Of a stretch of DNA of 64,000 bases, positions 34,274-45,534 are shown piece by piece. Source of the DNA: Tetracladium setigerum (taxonomy: Eukaryota > Ascomycota > Leotiomycetes > Helotiales); contig PZJY01000007.1 in assembly GCA_031472005.1 (NCBI GenBank), positions 1,785,808 to 1,849,807 of the forward strand, given 5' to 3'. The notes below the pieces were generated by a model. The model saw only the letters and a list, made by a program, of their open reading frames with translations. It did not search any database and had not been told where the DNA came from. The first letter of the stretch is position 1, and each line of letters starts with the position of its first letter. The position numbers and the translations under genes are program-made.

Positions 34274-35138
34274 CTTTACAGCTTTGGTTGAGGATAGGAG
34301 GGAGAGAGAAGCTGGTCAAAACAGGTGAAGGAGATTGAAGTCTGAAGAGAGACAGCCTACCGCTACTTGATCCACTGCTTGGTTACTTATCTTGTTTGCT
34401 TATGGTTTGCAAGTTCATTATCGTGAGGTGCGAAGAGGAAGAAGTAGTCCAGAATGGGGTAGTTCTCCACATTCTGAATCTCGGTTGGACCTCCTTCTTT
34501 GGGTCTGTTGTTGTTTTTCGTTTAGGATTTTGTGTATGGTTGCCCGAGCGTTAGAAAACAAGAAATTTCATTTGGTAGACCTCGAATAGTATTAATGCTG
34601 CTACGTGCTTAATGCATTTATTCTGTATACTTGCACCGAGGCAAAAAGCCTAAGTCCTGGAAATGAGGTACATCTTGTGTAGCCAGGGAACAAACGGCTC
34701 TTCTACTGGCATTTTATGGAAATCCTCTTTTAACGTCTTTAGTACTCGGTAGACCCTTCTGCAAAAGAACCATTCTTTGTCAATTGCCAATTGGCATTTC
34801 TTTGTACTGTTACATCGCGAACCACCGCTGAAGTCAGACATCAAATCAGCATAAAGATTCTGCAATCTTATAGATCATCGAAGCGAAAATGATTAGAGCA
34901 GTTAGAATACTGTACTTCCGCATGCTCTGGCAAGAGTACCATAGGTGCCGAGACTAGATTTAGAACTTTGGTAGAAGTCCAAGTAGAAGCATGGCTGCGT
35001 GATATACACGTGACTCCGCACCGCTGTTCATCGGTTAAACTTCGGCATCTATTTGGGAGAACCTGCCAAGCTTTCTCAACATCAAGCCGGCTCTCCAGCT
35101 GTAACCTCGAAATCCAAAACCACATCAACCACCACACC
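34274..35138. other. Intergenic region
   Basis: Divergent promoter space between the oxidase gene and the complex I subunit gene. No gene is supported. Confidence 0.4.
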
Positions 35139-35549
35139 ATGTCCTCCCTCCGCACCTCAAGATCCGCTCTCCGAGCAATCAATTCGATTGCAAAGCCCAC
35201 AGCGCGCCCATTCTCCCAAAGCGCAAGCAGACTGTCCGCCGACCACGCACACGGCGACCACTATGACCCCCCAACTGGATGGCTTTGGGGCATCAAGCCA
35301 GGAGAGAAGGTAGAGAAGGAAGGCTGGGAAACTCTATGGGTCTACGGTTTCTTCGGTAGTTTGGCATTGGGTGTTGTGGGATATGCTTTCAAGCCTGATA
35401 CCTCGTGAGTTTGCCTCTCTCCCTTCCCGGTGCTCCCATCCATCCATCCGCTAACGCAATTGCCCCTCTGCAGGATACAAACGTGGGCATTAGAAGAAGC
35501 GCGCAGACGATTGGAAGTCGAGGGTATCCTGAAAGAGCCAGAAAACTGA
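35139..35549 (+). CDS. Complex I subunit ESSS / NDUFB11-like
   Basis: Accessory subunit of the membrane arm of mitochondrial NADH:ubiquinone oxidoreductase. Exons 35139-35404 and 35474-35549 join in phase to 113 aa. Residues 1-33 are an Arg/Ser-rich presequence (SSLRTSRSALRAINSIAKPT). The core has PPTGWLWGIKPGEKVEKEGW, one transmembrane helix (LWVYGFFGSLALGVVGYAF), then the matrix or IMS tail IQTWALEEARRRLEVEG. Size and layout match fungal ESSS. A TGG-rich repeat stretch lies just after the stop. Confidence 0.92.
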
Positions 35550-36129
35550 TTGAATTGGACCCACGATATTCGTTTTCACCGCATGGATGCTTTGATACAG
35601 ATACGGATGGATGGATGGGCTTGTTTTGCTAGTGGTTCGATCTCATTGCTTGGGATGATGGCTTCTTTTTGCAGGATGAATGGCCAAACCTTGCTAGATG
35701 TTCTCTTTCGCAGGATGGATGATGGTCGCTGGTTGATGGAAGGATGACCGAATTGCACATATGGATTGGAATGGATGATGGGCGTTTTTTATCACTTTAT
35801 ATACATGGAGAGAAGCTGGCATGAATGGGGTATTCTAGACTTCGGTTGTGTACAGAGATTGAGTCGTCGTGATCCTCTGCCGATGGAGTGAGCTTTTACT
35901 GCTACCCTCTATCCACTCGAAATGGCAATTCCTTGAGTAAACCCACACATAGCTCTCCCCGATCCATTGTGAGTCGACGGATGATTTTACCATAAGCTTC
36001 AGGAACAAGAGAGCTCATAAGCTAATTGCAGCAAGGTCCAATAGTAGACATAATGGAATATGAGTCAGATAAAAATATTTATGATTGCACGCTAAATACA
36101 GAAGTCTATCCTTTCGTACACACCAGGTT
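35550..36129. repeat. GGATGGATG-like degenerate repeat and intergenic region
   Basis: From about 35580 to 35785 the motif GATGGATG and variants recur (for example around 35608, 35718 and 35774) with two spaced CAGGATG copies, a degenerate microsatellite downstream of the complex I gene. The remainder up to 36129 shows no gene. Confidence 0.45.
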
Positions 36130-37425
36130 CTATTGACCAGGCACCACGTAACTCCACTCATGCTCCTCATCACCATATTGAATAGCTTCAATCCATTTGA
36201 GCATCTTCAGCGCAATCTCTCCAGCCTCCTCGTCCTGCTTCAGTCCACAGTCTACCAACTCTCCCTTGTAGCTGATGTTTCTCACGGGGGCGACGATGGC
36301 TGCAGTTCCAGTACCGAATGCCTCTAGCAATCTTCCTTCCTTGGAAGCCTCATGGAGCTCAGGCATCGTGACCTTTCGCTCACTGACCTTCCATCCTTCC
36401 TTGGTGAGTCTCTCCCGTGCGAGTGTGAGCACGGAGTCACGAGTCACTCCCTCCAAAATGGTGCCGTCAATAGGAGCAGTGATGAGCTCCTTTTGGCCGT
36501 CCTTGTTCTTGATAGCCACCCACATATTCATCGTTCCCACTTCGGTAATATACTCCTCTTCCCCAAAGAGCCAAAGATTTTGGTGGAATCCACGCTTGGC
36601 GGCCTCAAGTTGTGGAAGAATGCATGGAGCGTAGTTGGCACCGAGCTTCTTGTCTCCAACTCCACCTGGCCATGCGCGGACGGCATAGTCTGTTGCTTCC
36701 AGCGAAATGGCCTTGAATCCAGTTGGATAGTATGGGCCTACTGGCGAAGCAATAACGTACAACAGTGCTGATCCTGGAGGTCCAACGCCCAATGTCTTTT
36801 GCGTTCCGATCATGGTTGGTCGGAGGTATAACGAGTAGCCCTTTGTGTCTGGGATGAATCTCTTCTCCAATGCAGCAAACTTCGCGATCAGTTCAATCAT
36901 AGCGGCGGAGTCGAATGTTGGTAAAGCGATACGTGCTGAGGAGGTGTTCATTCGTGCCATATTCTTGAATGGTCTGAAAAGTCGGACTTGTCCTTTGCTA
37001 TCTTTGTATGCTTTCATACCTTCGAAACATTCGAACGCATAGTGGAATACACAACTGGCGGGGTCAAGCGAGAGGTTTTGGTATGGCACAATTTCGGCGG
37101 GGAGCCATCCTTCTGCTGCAGTCCATTCGAGAGTGAGCATATGATCTGGCATTGATTAGAAATATATCCTCTTTTTTCCTTTGTGACAAGATGCGAGTTT
37201 ACCAGTGAAGGATCGCCCAAAGACCAATTCGTTTGGAGGCAGCAATGTCCTTGGAGTTTTGCTTTGAACGATAGTAAGCTTTGAAGGGTCAATGTCCTGA
37301 ATCTTGACTCCCGACGCTGCCTCTGCCTTCACACTGTATGATCTGGTTGGCGCTGCCCATGCTGCGATCAGTCTAGAGGTAGTGGATTGCTTGAAAGCGC
37401 TTTGGGGGCGCAATTGACGGAGCAT
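36130..37425 (-). CDS. Branched-chain amino acid aminotransferase, mitochondrial
   Basis: PLP enzyme that interconverts leucine, isoleucine and valine with their keto acids, last step of synthesis and first of breakdown. Exons 37425-37203 and 37145-36130 join in phase to 412 aa. Residues 1-30 form a mitochondrial presequence (MLRQLRPQSAFKQSTTSRLI). Family blocks: FHYAFECFEGMKAYK, RPFKNMARMNTSSAR, LYLRPTMIGT, GGVGDKKLGANYAP with the PLP lysine at about 241, EVGTMNMWV, GVTRDSVLTLA and EAFGTGTAAIVAPVRNI. Length is normal. The first frame also opens earlier (37482), but ATG 37425 starts the presequence. Divergent from the SCY1-like gene. Confidence 0.95.
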
Positions 37426-37924
37426 TGTGGCGAATTGGACCTGGAATTTGACGTGTAAAGATAGGACGAAATCGAAGGTCACAAATCCTCTGTCTTTCGT
37501 GCTCTCTGGATGTGGTTGTTGTTGTTTGCGATTATTGAGTCAGCACCTCTCTTATTTATTTCTCGAGAGCTTCGGCGGCTCCTAAAATCGGCCCGCACGT
37601 ACCCATCCTGCCAAGACCGGCGCCTTTTGGTGGATCGGCGAGAAGGCTGAGGGAGCCGTCGAAGGAGTGAAAGTGTCAACATCTCGGACTCCGTATTCAA
37701 CCTTGAGTCGATTTGTGCACACGGACTCGACAGCCTTGGATCTGAGCCTTGCATGAATCCTTCGAAGCGGGAAACGTCTACAAAAGAAACACCAGCTCTT
37801 ACGCACAATACACGCGGCTTTCCAGCTGCAACTGCTGACCACGTTTCACTTATCCACCTCTATTCGTATGCTAAGATAAACAGACTATCTGTCAAGGAGG
37901 CTGCTCCAGGGCAGCGCATCGAAA
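37426..37924. promoter_or_regulatory. Divergent promoter, aminotransferase / SCY1-like
   Basis: About 500 bp between two divergent start codons. No gene is supported inside it. No CCGG-N4-CCGG Leu3-type site was noticed. Confidence 0.4.
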
Positions 37925-40861
37925 ATGTTTAGCTCTGCGCTGAAATCCTTTTCTTCAAATATCAATTCCAATTATACTGTGGCAACTGCCCGAATTCAAC
38001 AGCTGGTCCATGGAAGATATACGATGCGAAGAAGAAATCTACCGGCAAGGCTGCCTCGGTCTTTGTCCTCGATCGCAAATCCTTGGAATCACAAGGAGCA
38101 TCTCTGGGGAGGTCTAGCGCTTCTTCGCTGAAGCGGGCGACAGATGAAGTTGTGGAAAGGTTGAGGAAGGAGGCTTCATCGTTGGCTAGGTTACGGCATC
38201 CCAATGTCCTGGAACTGGTTGAGCCTGTGGAAGATACAAGAAATGGGGGACTGCAATTCGCTACGGAAACAGTGACGGCTTCGTTATCTGGGTTGCTGCA
38301 AGAAAAAGACGAGCAGGAGAGGGGAAGTGGTGTGGGGGACGATCAAGCCGATTTGTTACAGAGGACGCGGAAGGTGGACGGAGAAGGAGAGAGCTGGAAA
38401 TTGATGAATTGGAAATACAGAAAGGGCTTTTGCAAATTAGCAAGGCTTTGGAGTTTCTTCATGACAATGCTGGATTGGTTCACGGAAATCTGACACCCGA
38501 TGCCATATTCGTGAACGCCAAGGTAAGTGCAACATCTGGGTGACTTGCGAGTTCGACTGATCCTTGCTTGTAGTCAGATTGGAAAATCAGTGGAATGAGT
38601 TTTTCGAGTCCTCCAGATGGATCGACAAAGCCAAGTTCAGTAACACCCATCAACCTCTCCGAAGTTCTCAACGTGGATCCTCGACTTCCCCGATCGGTAC
38701 AACTGAACCTTGACTACTGTTCTCCAGATTTTGTGCTTGACTCAAACCTAAATTCGAGTGCCGATATGTTTTCTTTCGGCCTTTTAATAATCGCTCTATA
38801 TAATTCTCCGCACACTTCGCCATTGCAGGCAAATTCCAGCATCTCAACATATAAGCGAATATTTGCCTCGCAATCAACAATCCCTTCCCACAGCAATAGT
38901 TATCTGTGTACACGACCTCTCCCAAAAGAGCTCGCTGGACAGGTTCTGCCTCGTCTTATTACCAGGCGACCCGCTCAACGAATGACGGCAAAAGAATTCC
39001 AGGAAAGCGCATATTTCGATAACATACTGATCTCCACCATTCGATTTCTGGATGCTTTACCTGCAAAGAGCTCAGGCGAAAAGACCCAGTTTATGCGTGG
39101 TCTACAAAAGGTTTTACCGTCCTTCCCGAAATCGGTGCTAGAGAAAAAGGTATTACCAGCGTTGCTGGAAGAAATGAAGGATCGTGAGCTATTGTCCCTA
39201 ATCCTGAAGAACATTTTCATAATTATTGCTTTGATGCCATCTGGAAGGCGGCCGTTTACCGAGAAGATAATTCCGAGACTAAGAGAAATATTTCTACCTC
39301 CGGCAAATGCCAAGGCACCACCTGAGCGCGACCTAGCGAAAGAGGCGGGTTTGATGGTATTACTTGAAAACATCAAGGAGGTTACGAACAATTGCAGCGG
39401 GAAAGAGTTCAAAGATGGTAAGATATCGTCACTTGCTGTAATCTACTTGCTGACATGAATAGACATACTTCCCATAATTCATCTGGCAATCGAATCCCCA
39501 ACCCACAGCATTGTGGATGCTTCTTTGAGAAGCTTGCCTGTCATCCTTCCTGTCATGGATTTTTCCACCATCAAAAATGAGCTGTTTCCGATTATTGCCT
39601 CCGTTTTCAGCAAAACGAGCAGTCTTGGCATCAAAGTTCGGGGGTTGGAAGCATTCGTGATTCTTTGTGGCGGAAGCGACCCCACTGCCAGTAATGATGG
39701 ACTTGATGGTGTAATGAACGCGAATGCGAACAAAAAGAGCTCATCGACTGCCTTGGATAAATATACGATGCAAGAGAAGATCGTGCCTCTTATCCGAGCC
39801 ATTAAGACCAAAGAGCCAGCTGTGGCAATAGCAGCATTGAATGTTTTGCGCCAAGTAGGTGGAATTGCGGATACAGAGTTTGTTGCCATGGATGTTCTTC
39901 CAATCCTATGGAGCATGAGCCTGGGTCCTTTGTTAAATCTCCAGCAATTCCAACTGTTCATGGAGCTTATCAAGAGCATGTCTGCACGAGTCGAGACAGA
40001 GCAATCGAGGAAGTTGCAAGAGCTCTCAGGCTCAAGCGGACCGCAGGTTCAAGGAAGTGATGACTTTATGTCATTCGGAGCCCCAAATGCTTTCCCATCC
40101 AGCAATGGGGGCGATGCCGGGGATATTGATTTTGAAAGTCTTGTCAAAGGCCGAGTTAGCATGGGCAGTCCATCTAATCCTATGGATTCGACTTGGGATG
40201 CTGCACCCAATGCTACACCTCAAAGCACCCAAAATCATCCTACCCAGAGAGTGCCAACGCCATCGTTCTCCTGGTCGTCCCCATCACCTACAACACAGAC
40301 TTCATCCGGCAATCTCAATTCTATGGCATCAATACGGCCACAGCAAGGCCCAACTTCAAGAACAATAACCCCCGATCTTTCACGCTTCGATGCGCTCACG
40401 CCTTCGAGCACACAATTTTCACAACCACTCCAACCACAGCAAGTCAACTACGGCCAAACTCAACAAACCCAAGCACAAAGTGCCTTCCCACCTCCTCTCC
40501 AGCCCCAATCAAATTATACCCCTCAAACGTACCAAGCGCAGCCAATTTCGAGCTATCAAGCCACTCCAGCAATAAATTGGGGGTCATCTGCTCCATCCAA
40601 TCCATGGGCTACATCATCACCACCTCCAAATCCTTCGATGACAAATTTTGGCAGCTCTATGGGAAGTATGTCATTAAATCAGCAACGACCGGCATTGAGT
40701 ACACAAAGCTCTGCATTCTCGTTGCCGCCGCCGCCTGGGGCCAGTTCTTTCCAGCCCCCTCCTCAACAGCAGCAGCGCCAGCAACAGAGTTTCCCCTCTG
40801 CATTTGGACAGGCCCGGCGCAGAAGAAGAATGGTTTGGATGCTTATGAAAGTTTGATTTAA
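37925..40861 (+). CDS. SCY1-like pseudokinase, with apparent frameshifts
   Basis: Conserved protein of Golgi/ER vesicle traffic and tRNA export. Exons 37925-38522, 38574-39417 and 39473-40861. N-terminus MFSSALKSFSSNINSNYTV, pseudokinase domain (GPWKIYDAKKKSTGKAASVF; FLHDNAGLVHGNLTPDAIFV, where HRD reads VHG), HEAT-like repeats (VLPALLEEMKDRELLSLILK; LRSLPVILPVMD), a Gln/Pro-rich tail and the terminal AQKKNGLDAYESLI. Three one-base jumps are needed: at CCC 37989-37991, after TTG at 38403 (TTGGAT expected), and at GG 40811-40812. With one base restored at each, the protein reads through at about 970 aa. As no intron fits the first two sites, sequence error is likelier than gene loss. At the third a 69-nt intron with a weak GTTCTT donor is possible. 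Confidence 0.85.
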
Positions 40862-41641
40862 GAGAGTAAAAATGTAATTTTGAAGCGTTCTGGGAGGTTG
40901 GGGGAGAGAAGGGGAGACATAGGCATATAGAATAGGTAGATTTATCCAAATATTTAATAAATTTGACAACCTTCTCATGCTGGTGACTTGAAAGAGAAAG
41001 TAGAAGCTCGTAGATACTTCCCGTGCAAAAGCCCACACAAGCTCATCTACCAACTCACACAATTGCAAAGCTCAGGTATTCTTCTCTCTTGGCTGTACAA
41101 AGAATAACATGGTGCAGAACAATGACAACGCACGCAGGATTTGGACATGCTTCACCGCTCTCTTGCATGCTATGAGGGACCAAATGACAACTAGACACTG
41201 CTGTTCTCGCATCATTCACATAAGCGCGAAAACAGTGGCCAATGGGCTCGAAAAATGTTTCTCTTGACGCAGTAAATCTGCATATAAAAATAGACATGAT
41301 TGAAATTAAAAATTGGTTTTAATCCCTATTCACTACCGACAGAATTGTTTCGAAGCATCTCATAGTGAAGTTTTGCGTTCCAAGTGACTTTCATCAGAAG
41401 TTACGGGAGGTTCCAAGTCGAGTCCAGACTCTTGGCACAAACGCGCTCGGCGCGTGTTACACAAAGTGGGGCAGTAAAGCACGCTAATGCACCCAAGACA
41501 AGGCTTCACAAAATAAACAAAGAATCCATCCAGCCTCGTCCACATCCTCATCTTCGATCTCCCTCAACCTTTCCCAATTCTTTTTCAACCTTGCCCAATT
41601 TCGATCCTCACACCAAACATAGCATTCGAGCTCATCTAGCC
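40862..41641. other. Intergenic region
   Basis: 3' flank of the SCY1-like gene and promoter/leader of RCC1. AT-rich at about 40930-40970. No gene seen. Confidence 0.4.
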
Positions 41642-43977
41642 ATGGCTCCAAAGCGTACTGCGTCCACCGCGGCGTCCAATGCCTCAGCAAAGTCTGCGAA
41701 GGCATCCTCGAAAGCCAAGTCTGCGCCTGCGAAGCCCGCTGTCGCTGCGACGAAGAGAAAGTCAACAAAGATAGAGGACGCAGTCGAAGCTCCTCCTTCA
41801 AAGCGAAGCAAGTCGAGCGAATCTGCGACTGATTCTGACGAAGAGTCGATCCCAGCTAAGGGTCCTACAAAGGCAAAGCCGAAGGCGAAGACCCCAGCCA
41901 AATCTGCAACCACAAAGGCAAAGGCATCTGCCAAACCTCCCACGAAGCCAGCCAAACCCTCATCTAAGGCGACTCGAAAGCGAGATGCCGAGCAATCCGA
42001 ATCCGATGATGAACCACCAAGCAAGCGAAGCAAGAATGTGCCTGCTGAGAAGGAAGCTCCCAAGGCAGCTAAGCCTGTAAGTTGCTTTTGTCCACCATCT
42101 TCAATGCTACATCTGCTAACGTCAACAGGCTTTGAATAAGTCTGCTGCGAAGAATTCGACTGCAAAGAAGCCAGCTGCGAAGCCCGCTGCTAAGAAACCC
42201 GCTGCAAAGACGACAGGTGCTGTAGTTGAAGATCAGGCGAGTTCCCGCCTTTCCTCGAGGAAGTCATAAGATGAGCTAACATGTCCTTATTCACAGTCAT
42301 CCGCAGAAGACGACGCTCCAGCCAAGAAGCATGCTGTCCCAAAGAAGGTAACAGCTCCTCGAAATATTGCGGGCCCAAAGTCCAGAAAGCAACCTGCCAA
42401 AGTCAACTCTCCACCCACCACCCCACTCCACGTCTTCGTATTTGGTTCAGGATCTCAGGGAGAGCTTGGTCTTGGCCACAAGCAGACTGCAAATAATAAG
42501 GTAATTGATGTCAAGCGTCCTCGTCTCAACCCATTCCTCGAGACGCTTGATGTCGTACAAATCGCTGTTGGTGGCATGCACTGCGCCGTTCTCACAGCAG
42601 ACAACAGAATCTTCACTTGGGGTGTCAATGATCAGGGTGCCCTTGGCAGATCTACAAAGCAAGAAGGAAAAATGGAGGAGCGTTCCCCAGATGCAAATGA
42701 TGAAGATTCAGATGACGACAGTGATGATGAAGATTCTGGTTTGAACTCTGCCGAGGCCGAACCACGAGAGGTCGACCCTAAGCACTTCCCCGAGGGTACC
42801 CGTTTTGCTTCGCTTTTCGCTGGCGACAGCACTACTTTCGTCCTTACTACTACTGGCTTGGTGTATGGATGGGGAACATTCCGAGTAAATATTCTTCCTC
42901 ATCTCTCTTCGTACATATTCTAACTTTCTCTAGGGCAATGACGGAATTCTAGGATTCAGCAAGGATGAGAAGAGCAAGAAGGGCAAGGCCATCGCTACTC
43001 AAAACGTTCCGGCACTCATTCCCGAATTGAAAAACATCAAGACCATGGCTGTTGGTGCAAACCATGCCATTGCTCTTACACACAAGGGCAAAGCTTTCAT
43101 CTGGGGTGCTGGTGAGCAATCTCAACTCGGCCGTCGCGTTGTTGCACGTACTGCCGCTGGTGCTTTGGTTCCCCGAGAATTTGGGCTCCAAAAGAAGTTC
43201 ATCGTTGATGTTGCTACTGGTGAGTATTGCTCTTATGCCTTTGGCAAAGATGGCGAGATATATTCGTGGGGCCACAACGGATACGGCCAATGTGGAGTTG
43301 CTCTTAACAAAAACGTCGATGAGGTTGTCCAAACCCCAACCAAGATCGAGTTTCTTGATGGTAAAGATATCGCTCAAATCAAGGGTGGTAAGCATCATGC
43401 AATTGCTCGCACCACCACGGGTGAAGCTCTTATCTGGGGACGCATTGGCGAGTCTCAAGGAGGTTTGAAATTCTCGGATATGCCACAGGATTCACTCGTC
43501 TTCCACGAAACCAATGGCCAACCACTTGCAGCGATCAAGCCTATTACCATTCCAAACCTCAAGGCCGAACTCGTTGCTACGGCTTCTGATACTAGCTTTA
43601 TCATTACACCCGAGGGAGCTGCCTATTCATGGGGTTTCTCTACAAACTACGAGACAGGTCAAGGAACAGATGCTGATATCATCGAGGCAACTCTCGTTGA
43701 TAACACTGCTGTTCGTGGCAAGAAGCTTGTCTTTGCTGGTGCTGGCGGACAGTTTGGCATACTTGCAGGTGAAAAGGGGGCTTCCTCAACTATTCCAGTC
43801 AAAGCTCCGGTCCGACAATCTGCAGTCCTTGAAAATGTAAACAAAGCATCCCAAGCTGCTTCTGTTGGAGCTTCGATCGAACAACCCTCACTCCAAGGCG
43901 TCGCAAGGAATTCTCCAATCGATCAATCAGCACTTCCCGAAGCCGCCCCAGCTGAGGCTTCTCCGAATGGACTTTAA
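41642..43977 (+). CDS. RCC1-family Ran guanine nucleotide exchange factor
   Basis: Chromatin-bound exchange factor that charges Ran with GTP for nuclear transport and mitosis (Pim1/Srm1/Prp20 family). Exons 41642-42076, 42129-42236, 42297-42884 and 42934-43977 join in phase to 724 aa. The first ~210 residues are a histone-H1-like tail of Ala, Lys and Pro with PSKRSK nuclear-signal motifs. The seven-bladed propeller begins HVFVFGSGSQGELGLGH and continues GGMHCAVLTADNRIFTWGVN, GANHAIALTHKGKAFIWGAG, DGEIYSWGHNGYGQCGV, GGKHHAIARTTTGEALIWGR and EGAAYSWGFSTNYETGQG. An acidic insert (DEDSDDDSDDEDS) interrupts an early blade, as in fungal RCC1. Intron 2 uses a GC donor (GCGAGT). The C-terminal ~70 residues are low complexity. 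Confidence 0.94.
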
Positions 43978-45534
43978 CTTTCTCCCAAGAAATCATGACC
44001 TTGGAAGATGATCCAAAAATATTTACTATTCCATACCACAGTTTCAACATCGACACAACCTCAAAACTTGAAAACACTTAGCGGAACCTTTATCTTCTTT
44101 TAGATATTGTCGATTCACAATTTGTTTTTGAGCTTGCGATTGTGCATGAAAGCTCTGAAAATCGGAACACACCCAGCGGAACCCTTTATCTCTTCGGAGA
44201 TATTGGTTGAGTCACTGGTTGTTTTCTGATTTGCCGTTTGCTTCCATCAAGTGGGTGACTTAGAATGATGTGTTTATCTTTGCGGCACTGTCGAGTTCTC
44301 CGGAACTTGATATTGAGCCGTGGTAAATACTGAGTTCTAAGTTTGTCTACTTCCTTTCGACTGTTGATGTGGGATAGTTTTGCTTGCTTGCTTGTTTCGC
44401 TTGGGCGGAATTTCTTTATTACAATGTTGGATTGGGGGCTTCTCTGGTGGATGATTCAGAAAAATGTTTGTGACAGTATACGACACGTGGTTGGGTTTTC
44501 GTGGTGGTCCATTCTTGATGTTGTTTTTTTCTTTATGATGGTAGTTTGATCTTTCGTGGTGGAATTTTTCAAGTTTCCCTTCTTCTTCGGAAAGATGGGT
44601 GTTCGTCCTTTTAGCAAGCGTGGAGTTTTGCGTTCGCCTTATTTTAAGAATACCCTGGGATGTTTGCGATTAGAACTAGAATTGAGGGGGCGTTATTTGA
44701 TGATGTTATGTTGCGGTTGGTGGAGTTCTTGCAATCAGATACCCAGACACGGCTCAATAGGTTGAGCTGTGGAGTTCTTTCTTTCTTTCTTCCAAAGTCA
44801 AAAGACGCGTTGACCATATGTCACCGGTAGAGCAAATGAAATGTCTACTTCATTCAATTGACTCTGTAACTCTGGCCTGTGAGAGATATGTTGTGGATTG
44901 AGGTGAACACTAATAAGGTTGTATCGGTGGTGGTCCAAAAATTCGACGAGTCAAGCTGGAACTCGGTCTCAACTTTATTAGGTTCACATCCATCCACGCG
45001 ACAAGGACAACAACAGCAAAAACCACAGCAGTTCCTTCAGGACACGATGCAGCATTATCGCAGGCAGAGATGAGACGGTCCTAAAGTACAGATTGTGGGG
45101 ATAGGCCGGCGGGCTGGGCCCAACTGGTGGATAAATGAATGGATGAATCTATTCAATCTATTCAAAGTGAAACCGACGCCAAGGGTCGCGGGGTTGCCAG
45201 CATGTCCTGGACAATCGGAAGATTTTGCTCCGGACCTTATATAACCATCGCCAGCGACTCTATGATGGTTATATCAACGCACTCTAGGTGTATATCCTCA
45301 TAATTTCTAGTCAGACACCTTTTTGACTAGACCTGAGCTGAGTGACTGTGGAGGTTGGGAAAAATTGAACTTTCCAAGGACACCTCCGAAAATCGCATGT
45401 CAGCAGCAGCACCAACGTCCAACGATTGAGAATTGAACCACAATTTGAGCGCCAACTTGCTCCATCGCCGAATAAAGCACTTTACTGTTTGCTTTACATA
45501 CTCTCTTGAGTTGTGAGAATCTTCAACCGCAAAA
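43978..45534. other. Intergenic region, 1.56 kb, with a diverged direct repeat
   Basis: Two related units, about 44068-44119 and 44156-44215, share AGCGGAACC, TTTATCT and AGATATTG blocks in the same order downstream of RCC1. The rest is T-rich on the plus strand and holds the GH3 promoter. No gene is supported. Confidence 0.45.

Noticed and set aside
41632..42165. 177-codon minus-strand frame
   Set aside because: Antisense of the Ala/Lys-rich RCC1 tail; composition is explained by the real gene.
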